Source of the DNA: Eurosta solidaginis
Taxonomy: Eukaryota > Arthropoda > Insecta > Diptera > Tephritidae
Length of the DNA: 64,000 bases
Direction: 5' to 3'
Assembly: GCF_040869045.1 (NCBI RefSeq)
Contig: NC_090320.1
Coordinates: forward strand, 244,900,978 to 244,964,977
Positions within the stretch are counted from its first letter, which is position 1. Each line of letters starts with the position of its first letter. A program made the translations under genes and the position numbers. The notes under the pieces were generated by a model. The model was not told the DNA's origin, ran no database searches, and was given only the letters and a program-made list of their open reading frames with translations. This document shows, piece after piece, positions 1 through 10,556 of the stretch.

Positions 1-1002
1 AATGCATTACCGAGGATAGATAAGCTGGTAGAACTTGATATGTGGGTTGAATTTATGAGTGTATGATTTAGGATAATGGGCGTGGCACTGTCCACATTTA
101 AAATTTAAAAGTTTTTAAGCAGTAAATCAAAACCTATTGAACATATCATATTGAAACTTGGAATGGAAAGGTTGTTCTAAATGTTAATATATATATATTA
201 AATGGGCAGAATTGGTTTGGAGACCACGCCTACTTTAAAAAAAAATCGACAAGAAATTTAAAAAAATTAAAAAAATTAAAAAAAAAACGCGATAACTTGA
301 TATGTTTGTTGATTTTATGGCAAAAAATAGAAACTTTCTAAAATTATGGAAAATGAGCGTGGAACCGCCCACATTAAGAAGAGCAGAATTTGAAAGTTTT
401 GCAAGACGTAAATCAAAGTTAGCAAGGTTTGTGGTGATGGAGTTCGTTTTATCACAGCTTGGTACAACAGATTCGAGCATTCCTGGTGAATCATAAGTGT
501 TTTCATGGTCTAAGGTTTGCTAACTAACTTCAAAAAACTCCATGAAAAGCAGTCTGAATCAGTTAAATCGGGTGATATGGTCGCTCAGTGCAAATCAACA
601 ACAGAAGAGATTAAGTGATCCGGCAACTCCCCTTCCGAATATTCCGCGTCCTTGAAGAGAAACCCAATTCATAGCATGTAAATATGTATTCAGTGTTTGT
701 TTACTTCACAAATGTCGAAACCCGATTTGCAAAAATTATAGCGCCTTCGAATAGGGTGATGATTTTTGGCCAACCTAGTACTTTTGAAATATCAAAGCAT
801 ATATTGAGGCTAATAAGGACCTTAAATGTATATTTTTAAGCAAATTTTTTTTTTTGCACATTTTGGGCTAGCAATTAATTATTATTAAATACTTTGACAG
901 TTGCGCGACATAGCAGAGCGGCTCACAAAAATGATGACCACTGCATGCTATTGGGAAATGATGAACTTTTTATGTATGGGCCACGAAGCCGTCTAATGTA
1001 CA
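1..1002. other. AT-rich intergenic DNA, no gene seen
   Basis: No reading frame here has family features or splice signals I trust. The sequence is AT-rich with poly-A and poly-T runs. It ends at the TA dinucleotide that flanks the TIR element starting at 1005. Confidence 0.5.
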
Positions 1003-1004
1003 TA

Positions 1005-2444
1005 CAGCAGCGTGCACGAAAATAGCAGTGGATATTTTTTTTTAAACTTCTGCAATTAAATTCTTTTTTATTTTTATTTTATATATTTAAGGAAAAAGCT
1101 ACAATCACTTTTGTAAATGACACAATGCAAACTAACCTCAAAAAGGAAAAAAATCGAGAAATTGTTACGAAAATTTCCAAGTTTTTATTTAGTGTTTTCG
1201 GAATTTTTTTGAGTATGCAGTTTTGAAGGTCAATCATACATATATGTAATAATTCTTTATTGCTAGTACAATATGCTCGCAATGTGTTTTGAATTCGAAA
1301 TCCAAAAAAAAGACAGCTTACAAAATTTTTGGGATTGTAACTGCATTAGTGTGTCAAGAAAGTTTTAAAATTTAGGTAAATTCGATGATTTTATAATTTT
1401 TTTTAATTTTTTTTTATCCAGCCTGTAAAAATATTACATATCGCACACTAACTACAAAAGTCATAACTTAAAATTTTTCAAAATCGGTTTTCTCCATAAA
1501 CCAATTCACAGTACACATCTCTAACTGCCCCTTAAATTTCATTGTCATTATTTTCTTCTTTACTTGGAAAACTACCGTTATGCCAGTTTTGGTGTTGATT
1601 GCATCGCTTGCGCTGTATCAACTAATGAGTACTATTTTTAGTTGTGTCAATGTGCTTAAGAACAAGTGAACAGTTTTTTTACGCATAAAGCGTATTATTT
1701 TAAATTGTGACTATGCAAAAAAGTTTTAACTTTGTTGTGTATTAATTAAAATTGTGTCTTTTTATACGTAAAGAGTGAGTAAATTTGCTTGTATTATTGT
1801 GAAATGTGCATTTTTTGATGAAATAATTGTTATATATAATTGTCATAAATAGTCATAATTCAAAATTGCTATATATTTTGTCCGTAAACAAATAATTACA
1901 ACAAAATTACGTCAATTCATTTTTTAATGAAGGTCTCCTTCTTTGTAAAACTGGATTTCAGTATAATATTACAGACGCTTTCACTTAAACCGTTTTTCTT
2001 CTGTCCTGAACATATACATTTTTCAAGTTTTGACTCTTTTGTAGTTAGTGTGCGATATATGAGGCCAATAAATTTTAATCCAACAAAGTATATATTAGGT
2101 TTCTCAAAACGCGCATTGATTTTTGACAATTTTTTCAGAAGGGTGTTTCAGATTTTCATATCAAACAGGAAGCTTGCACCCTTCGTATGGCATAACTTGT
2201 ACTATGTTCGACCAAAATTTATTGAGCTACAAAGCTGCATACACATAAAAATTCAGAAAACTAAATAAAAATTTCGAAATTTACGTAAACATTTCTGGAA
2301 TTTTCGAATTTTTCTGTAAACGTTTTTGACATTTTTTGTATTGCTTTGCATAGCTAGTTACAAAATTCATAAATTATCGAAAATAAAGAAAAGAATCAAA
2401 TTTTGGAAATTTGACAAATATTGCTACTTTCGTGTTCACTGCTG
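1005..2444. mobile_element. Tc1/mariner-like TIR element, non-autonomous or decayed
   Basis: The left end CAGCAGCGTGCACGAAAATA (1005-1024) is matched in inverted form at the right end, which reads CTTTCGTGTTCACTGCTG up to 2444. Both ends are flanked by TA (1003-1004 and 2445-2446), the target duplication of Tc1/mariner elements. Subtracting the nested TIR element at 1441-2055 leaves about 825 bp, shorter than a typical full Tc1 copy. I find no transposase motifs inside. The superfamily call rests on the TA duplication and the CAGC-type terminus. Confidence 0.6.
1441..2055. mobile_element. Small TIR element (MITE-like) nested in the Tc1-like element
   Basis: The left terminus TCGCACACTAACTACAAAAG (1441-1460) has a perfect inverted copy at 2036-2055, and the similarity extends imperfectly inward (GTCATAACTTAAAA on the left). 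TA lies directly outside both ends (1439-1440 and 2056-2057). The 615-bp interior has one open frame (1927-2268) that resembles no transposase. The layout is that of a TA-inserting MITE. It must have arrived after the surrounding element. Confidence 0.6.
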
Positions 2445-2509
2445 TATGTTATGTTTGCTTGTATAAATTAACATATTTGTTTGCCCACCAATGCCAGTTT
2501 TTTTAATAA

Positions 2510-2677
2510 TCAACTTGATTTAAAGCTTTAAACTCCATTCTATTCGTACAGAAAGTTCTTGCTTGATTAAAAAGTAAAGAAAAAAAAGTAAAGCTTTACA
2601 TTTCGTACATACATATCTGGAGCTTCATTTTAAGCAGCAATAACACTGTGCAACAGCCGGTTAGGTAAAAGAATTCA
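2510..2677 (+). repeat. Direct duplication, copy 1
   Basis: This segment recurs 253 bp downstream (2763-2939). The two copies share the stretch from TCAACTTGATTTAAAGC through GTGCAACAGCCGG to AAAAGAATTCA, with a few substitutions and a short extra block (AAAACGAA) in the second copy. Function unknown. Confidence 0.75.
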
Positions 2678-2762
2678 GCCATTCAAATAAAGGAAAAAGG
2701 CGGACCACGACCAGATTTTTACTTTTTTAATTTGCTGAACGCGTTAACAAAAAAAATAAATT

Positions 2763-2939
2763 TCAACTTGATTTAAAGCTTTACACTCCATTCTATTCGT
2801 ACAGAAAGTTCTCGCTTGATTAAAAAGTAAAGAGAAAAAAAGTAAAAACGAAAAGCTTTACATTTCGTACATACATATCTGGAGCTTCATTTTAAGCAGC
2901 AATAACACTGTGCAACAGCCGGCTGAGTAAAAGAATTCA
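2763..2939 (+). repeat. Direct duplication, copy 2
   Basis: Second copy of the segment at 2510-2677. An 85-bp spacer separates the copies, so this is a local segmental duplication rather than two independent insertions. Confidence 0.75.
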
Positions 2940-4800
2940 TTCTGATCCACTTTTTAAATTTAAATTTTAGGAAATAGAAATATTATCCAAATTCGAAGAT
3001 AACATAATTGTAGATATTGCGTTTTGATATGGAACTCCCCATGAGCGAATATTTATAGTCACAGAAAGCCCCACCCCGTCACATAAGCAGTTTTTCACAT
3101 ATATAGATGCGTTTAGCTCAATCTTATGCACGTATTTTTATGGAGAACGCTAGGTTGACGACACTGGCGCCATCTACCATTAAAAAGTAGCCAACTTCCA
3201 ACTTCTGTTGCAAGCAAAGCATAAGAAACTTGACATTTGCATTGGCTAAGTTTGCTTTCACACTTTGCAAGTGAAATTAATTTTCCACTTGTTGGTACTT
3301 TTCTAACATTTTATAGTTAAAAACTGCAATTTAACAAATTAATAGGACACAAAATATGTTAGAAAGTATTTTCTTGTATAGTGATAATGTTTATAACAGT
3401 GCTTCGCGAAATTTTTGTCAAGTCTGAAGTTCCTTTATATTTACAAACGCATCAACTTGGGCGATTGTTACTGGCATTCATAAGATTGTGTTGAATGCAT
3501 CTATATGAAAAACTTCATTGTGCCTCCGTCATGAGAACTTTAATAGTTACTTCCGATAAATAAATGGACATGTTGAGATATAACAAATAAGGGAGTCTAA
3601 GTTCGGTTGTGACCGAACATTATATGGCACACCTCAATCAAAAGGGATCTAACTCAAAAATCTGAAATCCCGAAGTTATGAGTACTAATGGGATTGCCAA
3701 TTCTATACCCTGCAGAAACAAAATAATAATCAATTGCTAAAAAAGCTAACTATTAGGCGACTATTTTACGGCATTTCGGAAACTAACTCATTTCAAGTTA
3801 ACTTTAAAAGTTGTGTTATCAACTCGTGGGAAGTCATGCAAGATGGCAATTGATAAATTTAAAAAAATATTGTATTTTTCCACGCCGCATTTTATACTAT
3901 TTTTTTGGCTTTAAAACATACAAGAAAATTGTAAAAAAGAACATAAAAATGTTTCCGCGTCCTTTGTTCATATCTGATTTCATGCATTCAGAATAAAAGC
4001 CATCGGTTGTTGGCTTTAGTTGGTTTTAAATGCATCGTAGATAGGTAATATTTTATTATAACAGCCAAATATAATAGTTGGTAATAGACTAACTTGTATA
4101 TTTCGACTAAACCTAGTAAGGTCACAAATAGGGCATAAATAGCCTTACCATACTTTTTCGGCCATTGCCATACAAAAGGAGTTAGGTTTTGTTTTTAAAT
4201 AAAATAAACAGATAATAGTGTATGCTAGTTTCCTGGGCACCAACCTCTAGTTAGCTTCTGTTTCTGCTGGCTACTTATCGAACTGTGTACTCGATTTACT
4301 TAAGCATGCACTAATCCGCAAGAAAAGGCTTTGAAAAAAAATAAAATATATTTCATTAGCGCATTTGGAGGAGACGATATAATCAGCTATGAGCTGAGTT
4401 GTTTATTAATACACTTTTTTGAGGGTACATAATTATTATGAAAAGTGGGCGTGGTTATTTTCCGATTTGGCAACTGTTTCCAGAAAAGTCATTCGGAATG
4501 ACTGGGCCCTGAGAGCATTGTGTGCAGGCTCGTAAATGTGCGGGCGTTCTAACCCTATCTCACCTCAAAGCCGCCGGTCTGTAGAAGGTGGATACTCAAC
4601 CGGAACTAGCTTTTGCTGCGAAATCCCGACCAAGACTTCATAGCTGATACCATGAGGAGCAGATTGGCCACAGAGATTGCTCCGTTTCTACTTGTTAGTG
4701 TAAGCCCTTCGGGAGCATCGTGGTGGCTGTGGTTGATATCCAAATGCAAAAGTGTTCTTAACTCGATTGTGGAATTGCATTGCAACCGGGTGCCGGGACC
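2940..4800. other. AT-rich intergenic DNA, no gene seen
   Basis: No convincing coding sequence. The open frame at 3811-3996 is short and lacks family features. Overlapping open frames around 4606-4819 lie beside a (GTT)n motif and may be 3' sequence of an old retroelement. The hairpin fragment at about 3588-3645 is listed separately. Confidence 0.4.
3588..3645 (+). repeat. Terminal hairpin fragment of the dispersed hairpin-ended repeat
   Basis: It contains GTTCGGTTGTGACCGAAC, an inverted repeat (GTTCGG / CCGAAC) followed by ATTATAT. The same end occurs at 53890-53915 (plus) and, reverse-complemented, at about 6920-6960 and 52640-52670. It is one end of a dispersed repeat family present several times in this window. 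Confidence 0.5.
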
Positions 4801-4803
4801 CAT

Positions 4804-4832
4804 ATTGTTGTTGTTGTAGCAGTGCTTCTGCC
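4804..4832 (-). repeat. (CAA)n retroelement tail
   Basis: On the minus strand this reads GAAGCACTGCTACAACAAC followed by more CAA units, the same tail that ends LINE B at 62199-62230. It suggests the 3' end of a minus-strand retro-copy, but no coding sequence next to it is recognisable. Confidence 0.4.
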
Positions 4833-4884
4833 TATAGAATGACAGAGATGTTAGCTAGACCTCCAACGCCAGTATCAATTGGGA

Positions 4885-5544
4885 TCAAGGCCTTAGGCTC
4901 TGGTCAAACGTTTCTTTGATTCGTGTGTTTTGCCGACATCGGCAGGTACTCACGTAAAACCATACCCTAGTTGTTCCCAGAAAATATGTATATCTCGTTA
5001 TAAGGAAAATGTTTTGCCCCGATTCACTTGTTCCTCGAGGTTTGTCTCCCGAAAAGTGATTGTAATGTTTCGTCTTATAACGATACTTTAAAAGAGTCGT
5101 AAGTAAATAATATAAGTGATGTATATTGGAACGATTTTCCATCATCCCTTGTAAAATTTGGTTTTGAGACAAACCGGTTTCGGCGTTGTGCCATCATCAG
5201 TGTCGATTTTCGTTCTGATCTGTTGTCGTTTGTCTTGTATTTATAGTTCGTAGGTACATGAGCAGGTATTGTTGATGCTTGTGTATATTTAGTTATGTGT
5301 ATGTGCTGTGTTTATTCAGAACCGAGGGTGGTTTTTACTGATCGATTTGTGTGGCTGACTGGGGCAGATAAAAATCCGTAATTTTAGTCGATTGACCTTC
5401 TTTGTTGGTTTGTTGTTTTGGTGCGTTAATTGTTTTGTGTTTATGTGTTGTTGTGTGTTTGTCTGTTGTACCTTTTACTGTACTTTGTTTCTTGTAAACA
5501 ATTTTTAAAGGCTCGAATATTGTGTCAGAAATTGTGTTTATCTG
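4885..5544 (-). mobile_element. Probable 3' non-coding part of the Penelope-like element
   Basis: Read on the minus strand this follows the GIY-YIG coding remnant at 5875-6325, after a LINE fragment at about 5545-5800. It has no reading frame of interest. A stretch near 5170-5205 reads GATGATGGCACAACGCCGAA on the minus strand, which I associate from memory with Penelope-like 3' sequence. The boundaries are a guess. Confidence 0.3.
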
Positions 5545-5800
5545 TATGTATGTATGTATTTATTTGAAAATTTGTTCCTAGCACAACAATTTTGACAAAT
5601 TATTTAACAGTGTTAGTCATGCATAGCATGAGCTATAAAAATTTAACATTTATAATAATAATAAATTAGATTAATCAAATTAAATTAAATATAACGGACA
5701 ATAGAGAAATATTTATGTATGTAAATGTAAATCTTAAAACTAAAGAAAAGTAGTTAATAAATATTAAAAGACAGCTGTAGTGATGATAACCTTTGGCTGG
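5545..5800 (-). repeat. 3' end fragment related to LINE X, inserted in the Penelope remnant
   Basis: On the minus strand this contains AATTGTTGTGCTAGGA and then an AAATAAATACATACATAC-type tail. The 3' end of LINE X (about 50110-50165) has the same order: AAATTGTTGTGCTAGGATT, then ATAAATACAAATACAAATAC. It is therefore a 5'-truncated minus-strand copy of that family or a relative. The upstream limit is uncertain. Confidence 0.5.
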
Positions 5801-5874
5801 TTATAGATTGAATAGTATTTAACAAATAAAGAAAGAAGACACAGAGAAAGGAAAAGGACTTAGAAATGAACATT

Positions 5875-6325
5875 TTAACAGCAACAATTTGAGATCCAGT
5901 TTAAGAGTCGTTCTGTCTGTTCGTTTATTATTCTACCGTCGAATGTTTTCTGTTTGTAGATTTCCATGTTTTCGAGTACGTTGAGACGTCAGCCTTTTGT
6001 TTTTATGTGAAGAACCCTGTTTTATTGATGTTTGCTGGGGAACATTCATTCTCGACCATGTGATTCGCGAAGTTAGACTCGGGTATAATGTTGGGATTCC
6101 GTATTTTTTTTTTGTAATCTCTAATATGTTCTCTGAACCTCGTTCTTATTTGCCGTCCTGTTTGTTCTATGTAACTATGTTGCCATCCGCTGGCAAGCTT
6201 GTATACGCCGTGGCTGCTAAACGGATCCTCTGAGTTAATGTTAGTTCTTAGTTTTCGCCCTAGATTGTTCGATTTTTGAATGCTGTGTTAATGTTGTATT
6301 TTTTAAAGAAGTTTGCCAATCTACT
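5875..6325 (-). pseudogene. Penelope-like element remnant: GIY-YIG endonuclease C-terminus
   Basis: Penelope-like retroelements encode a reverse transcriptase fused to a C-terminal GIY-YIG endonuclease. Here only the C-terminal part is legible on the minus strand. About 6320-6270 reads FFKKYNINTAFKN. After a frameshift come NNLGRKLRTNIN and then the core GVYKLASGWQHSYIEQTGRQ followed by IRTRFREHIRDY. Family proteins have G(I/V)Y-x-L-x-C-x2-C-x3-YIGQTGR-x-R-x2-EH, so the two cysteines and the glycine of YIG are lost here. A second shift leads to a last block ENMEIYKQKTFDGRIINEQT, which ends at the stop at 5877-5875. The reverse transcriptase is absent. Dead fragment; family call firm, clade unknown. 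Confidence 0.75.
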
Positions 6326-6965
6326 ATAAGAGAACTGTTTTCCGTGAAAATGGGTGAAATCGGTTGAAGCAACGCCTAGTTTTTATACACATAACTTGAG
6401 CAAAATCGATATATCCTTACTAAACTTAATTCGCGTACTTATCTCGACCCACTTTATCTTGGTATGAAGAATGGGCGAAATCCGGCTATGACGACGCCCA
6501 CTATTTCGATATCGAAAATTTCGAAAAATTAAAAAATGCCATAATTCTATACCAAATACGAATAAAGGGAAGAAATATTGTGATTCTGGGTCATCCCGGT
6601 CCACATTTTGGTCGATATCTCGAAAACGCATTCACATATACTACTAAGGGCCACTCCCTTTTAAAACCCTCATTAATACCTTTAATTTGATATCCATATC
6701 ATACAAACATATTATGGAGTCACCCCTGGTCCACCTTTATGGCGATATCTCGAAAAGGCGTCCACCCATAGAACTACGGCCCAATCCCTTCTAAAATACT
6801 CTTTAATACCTTCCATTTGATACCCATGTCATACAAACACATTCCAGGGTTACCCTAGGTTCATTGTCCTACATGGTGATTTTCTCTTATTTTGTCTCCA
6901 AAACTCTCAGCTGAGTATGTAATTTTCGGTTACACCCGATTTTAGCATTCCTTGCTTGTTTTTAT
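6325..6965 (-). repeat. Dispersed hairpin-ended repeat, internally deleted copy
   Basis: Read on the minus strand this matches 53881-54250, with the hairpin end, then AGCTGAGAG, 'gtctccaaaactctcagct' inverted, and paired phrases about gtggaccaggggtgac. It then matches 58850-59100 (tttcgatatcgaaaatttcg, cccattttcac). The middle is shorter than in the 53.9/59.9 kb copy. No coding capacity is seen. Class unknown; it is abundant in this window. Confidence 0.65.
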
Positions 6966-7172
6966 TTCGACCGTTTTGCAATCACTTGATTCATTTATGT
7001 CGTTACAATATACCGTACCCGTTTCTAGCTGGTTCTGAGCATGTTCATTAATCCACAAAACACGGCCTAGCAAGCGTTAGCTCCAAGACACATAAGCAAT
7101 ATAATATTGGTATAATAAACTTAATAATAAAAAAACTAGGAATATAAAGTTAGATATATTTACAACCCTTAC

Positions 7173-7193
7173 CTGTGCACCCTGATACGTTAA
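7173..7193 (-). CDS. Possible 21-bp microexon of the host gene
   Basis: On the minus strand a pyrimidine-rich tract (tactttctgctctttctaaacag) precedes TTAACGTATCAGGGTGCACAG, which is followed by a GTAAGG donor. The exon would encode LTYQGAQ in phase 0, the phase in which the 553-bp exon upstream ends (…NLDE). Both splice sites are good and the phases match, but 21 bp could fit by chance. cDNA evidence is lacking. Confidence 0.4.
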
Positions 7194-7474
7194 CTGTTTA
7201 GAAAGAGCAGAAAGTAACATCAAACTCATAACCAAACCCATATCGCGTTTTAGGTATGAGAACGTTTGTATATAGAAATATAGTAAATATTTTCATATAT
7301 CTCAAAACTCATATGTATTTTCTAAATTATATTCGGATAAAAAGCGTTTTTGTTATTATAACAATCGGCATGACCACACCCGACTCAATCACACGCACAC
7401 ACACTTAACACGAGCGTTTCTCAACTGATACGAAAAATTCTGATAACAAATTGTAGCTTTATAATTGAACTCAC

Positions 7475-8027
7475 CTCATCAAGATTGCCGCCGAGTGTGC
7501 TTTGTAAGCTATTTGATATTTTTGTAAATGATGGTGTTTTCGATAATTTCGTTTTACCCAAACCAGCTGAGTTATTGCGACTAAGCGTGGAGGCGTCGCC
7601 AACATTAAGTGACTCCGCTACTTCTAGAGAGCACCGAAGACTTTCATTCTCAGCTGTATCAGTTACACTTTCAGGAATCGGTTCACGCTCAACATTTATA
7701 GATTGAATAATATTCTCTGTTATTGTATTTTTTATTTCAATATCTTCGGTTTCTTGTTTTTGTACGTCAGCTTTCGGACGCTGTTCGACCGTAGCAGCAT
7801 CTTCTTTGTTTGCGCTCAAGTTTGAAATTGCAGTTTCCACGTTCAATCCCAACGCCGTTGGCACAAAACCAGTTTCGGAAATATTACTTTTTGCTTTTGA
7901 AAGATTTTCATTTATTTCGCTTTTAGTTATATCAGTGTTGCTGCTTGTTTTTTCTTCACTTTGTTCTTGTATTATTTGTAGTTTATTAGTATTTACTGAT
8001 GCAATGTCCTCGATGTTGGAATCGCGC
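7475..8027 (-). CDS. Host gene internal exon, acidic low-complexity protein of unknown function
   Basis: A 553-bp stretch on the minus strand is open throughout and bounded by splice sites: acceptor TTGTTTTTCACAG before 8027 and donor GATGAG|GTGAGT after 7475. One leading base completes a codon with the preceding exon and the exon ends in phase 0, giving about 184 residues. The peptide begins RDSNIEDIASVNTNKLQIIQ and is rich in Glu, Asn, Ser and Thr. It contains VPTALGLNVETAISNLS and a more basic Ser-rich patch GLGKTKLSKTPSFTKISNSL near its end. No domain, membrane segment or catalytic motif is visible, so it is probably a disordered region of a larger protein. I do not recognise the gene. 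The splice sites and matched phases argue for a host gene rather than a transposon. Confidence 0.65.
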
Positions 8028-8345
8028 CTGTGAAAAACAATAATAAAAAAAAATTGTTTTTTATAAACAATTGGTTTGCAGAAATAACTTACAAACAGTG
8101 CAAAAAACGAACATTGATTTATTTTAACGGTGCATGCAAAATTTCGAAATAGGCAAATGTAACGATGATTGCAATATGAAAAATAATTTTTGAAAATTAA
8201 AATTTTTTTTTGGAAAAATCATTAAAAAAATAGCAAATGTATTTTGGTTATTTTTAATTTTCTACTAATACATGAAGTTATGATTTTATTACATTTATAT
8301 AGTAGCAAAGTAGGTGCATTCTCGCCGTAATGCAAATATACCTAC

Positions 8346-8435
8346 CTTTTAGATTCATAACAAATTTCTTTTTCTTCCTCTTCATCTTTTTCATCGCCGT
8401 TCGCTTGACTTGATAAGTTTTCAATACTTTTTATC
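8346..8435 (-). CDS. Host gene upstream exon, Glu-rich
   Basis: A 90-bp exon on the minus strand lies between acceptor AAATTCTTGTAG (before 8435) and donor AAAAG|GTAGGT (after 8346). It reads IKSIENLSSQANGDEKDEEE and then EKEICYESK. Its last two bases (AG) join the first base (G) of the exon at 8027 to make an arginine codon, so the phases agree across a 318-bp intron. Strongly acidic. Earlier exons are not found in the window to the right, where the satellite block lies. Confidence 0.6.
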
Positions 8436-8689
8436 CTACAAGAATTTACAATAAAAGCAAAGGACACAAAATAAAATCAAAATAATAACAACAGTACATA
8501 AAAAAATAAAAAAGTTTAATGTTTAAGGTATACATTAAATACAAATTTCCAAATAACTATAAATTTCGTAACACAAAAACCTTGATTATAATATTCGAAA
8601 AGCAATTAGTTGATTCAATGTAAATACTAAACATAAATACTAGGTTTTGCGAAAATAAAGCTATCCACAAAAAAAAACTAATTCTAAGG

Positions 8690-9160
8690 GTTTAAAAATT
8701 TTTTTTTGTTTTATTTTGTACTTTCTTTTCCCTTCTTTTTTTTTTTTTTTGTTTTTGCATTTACTTTTACTTTTATTTTTACATAATTTTTTCTTTTTTT
8801 TAACTTTTTATTTTTATTTAATTTTTTTTAACTTTTTATTTATTCTTTACTTGATTTTTTACTTTTACTTTTTAGTTATTTAAATTTTTGTTTAATTAAA
8901 ATTGTTTGCTTTTTTTTTACTTTTCATGTTTTCTAACGTTTTTTTACTTTTTGTTTTTTAATTTTTTTTTACTCAATTTCCTTTTCACTTTCCAGTTTGT
9001 TTTACTTTTTATTTTGATTTTTTATCCCTTTATTTTTTACCTTTTTTGTTTTTTTACTTACATTTTTTACTTTTTAAGTTTCTTTGTTTACTTTATTATT
9101 CTTTCTTTTTACATTTTTATTCTTTTATTTTACTTGCTCATTCTTTTTGTTTTTGTTCTA
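8690..9160. repeat. T-rich low-complexity tract
   Basis: Degenerate runs of TTTTTACTTTTTA type over about 470 bp. The open frame at 8906-9175 is a consequence of this composition (Phe/Leu/Tyr only) and is not a gene. Confidence 0.8.
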
Positions 9161-9164
9161 AACA

Positions 9165-9563
9165 AAACAAAGTAATTGACAATAAACAAAAATCCAGCAT
9201 TATCAGTGATTTGCACCAGATGGCGCAACACTGAATAAATATAGTTGGTAAAAAAGGAATAGAAGTAGCAAATTTGCCAGTCAAACAAACCACCGCTGTA
9301 TAGCTAAATGGTTAGCGCAGCATGCCTAAAGCGTACTGATGATGAAGGCTTAGCACCCTTCGAAATGGATCTATCTGCGCAGCTATGGCAGGTTGTCTGA
9401 CAAATTTTCTACTTACTATTCCAAAAACAAACTACAATTTTTCAAATTTAGAAAAAATAAAAAAATAACAATAATTAGAAAAAAATTATTGTTTTGGCCT
9501 CGAGCTCGAATCGAACCTTGAATCATTTATCAATAGGCCGATAAAAAACAAAAACAATTGTTA
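9165..9563 (+). repeat. tRNA-like (SINE-like) tandem unit, copy 1
   Basis: First of two nearly identical units with a 424-bp period. It contains GTATAGCTAAATGGTTAGCG at about 9298-9317, which resembles a tRNA gene 5' half with an A box. About 50 bases on, CCCTTCGAAATGG is a degenerate B box. A separate good B-box match on the minus strand (GGTTCGATTCG) lies at about 9508-9518. This suggests tRNA-derived SINE ancestry. No intact tRNA cloverleaf is seen. Confidence 0.5.
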
Positions 9564-9588
9564 ATAAACCATGAGCACTTGGGAATGT

Positions 9589-9987
9589 CAAACAAAGTAA
9601 TTGAAAATAAACAAAAATCCAGCATTATCAGTGATTTGCACCAGATGGCGCAACACTGAATAAATATAGTTGGTAAAAAGGAATAGAAGTAGCAAATTTG
9701 CCAGTCAAACAAACCACCGCTGTATAGCTAAATGGTTAGCGCAGCATGCCTAAAGCGTACTAATGATGAAGGCTTAGCACCCTTCGAAATGGATCTATCT
9801 GCGCAGCTATGGCAGGTTGTCTGAAACATTTTCTACTTACTATTCCAAAAACAAACTACAATTTTTCAAATTTAGAAAAAATTAAAAAATAACAATAATT
9901 AGAAAAAAATTATTGTTCTGGCCTTGAGCTCGAATCGAACCTTGAATCATTTATCAATAGGCCTATAAAAAACAAAAACAATTGTTT
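9589..9987 (+). repeat. tRNA-like (SINE-like) tandem unit, copy 2
   Basis: Second unit, differing from copy 1 by a handful of substitutions and one-base indels (for example acaaat/aacatt after GTTGTCTG). The high similarity implies a recent tandem duplication. The tRNA-like block is at about 9722-9800. Confidence 0.7.
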
Positions 9988-10556
9988 TTTATTCATGTTA
10001 TATTTATTTTTTATTGTTTTTTTTTATTTTTTTACTAGCCTTTACCCGCGGCCCCGTCCGCAAGGAGAAAATAAAATATATGTGCTATTCACGTTAGCCT
10101 GCTTATCAAGTTGTCTGTTTAAAAATTCTTTTTGTCAATGTATTTTATTTTTTAATACAGTAAAAAAAAAAGAACTAACTGAGCTGATGGGCACGCTTAC
10201 ATGAATAGTACAATACACTTTTTTCGAATTAAAAAAAAATACATTTTGTTTCTAAGTTAAATTAATTGATATGACAGGGGTGAAAGAATTACTACTCATA
10301 GAACAAAGGAGTGAAACTGCAATTAGCTAAAACCAAAAGGAAGTTTTTAAATGAAAGCAGTGTTGCTTTTTCGGGTATTTAGTTGGTTAAAATATTACAA
10401 AAATTTTAATTATAGTTGTAATAGTTCGTTACAGGATTCATTTAAAAATAGAACGAAAAAGCTGTGATATATTAAAGATAAAACATACCGAATTTTAATT
10501 ACGAATAATTTGCGGTAAATCCACGGCCATGTGTGCTGAATTACCGGTTTCGAAGA

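Noticed and set aside
4606..4819. Small overlapping open frames on both strands
   Set aside because: No family resemblance and both strands are equally open; they lie next to a retroelement tail and are more likely non-coding retroelement sequence.
8906..9234. Phe/Leu/Tyr-rich open frames, and the like at 31258-31682
   Set aside because: They result from T-rich low-complexity DNA. Hydrophobic composition alone does not make membrane proteins.
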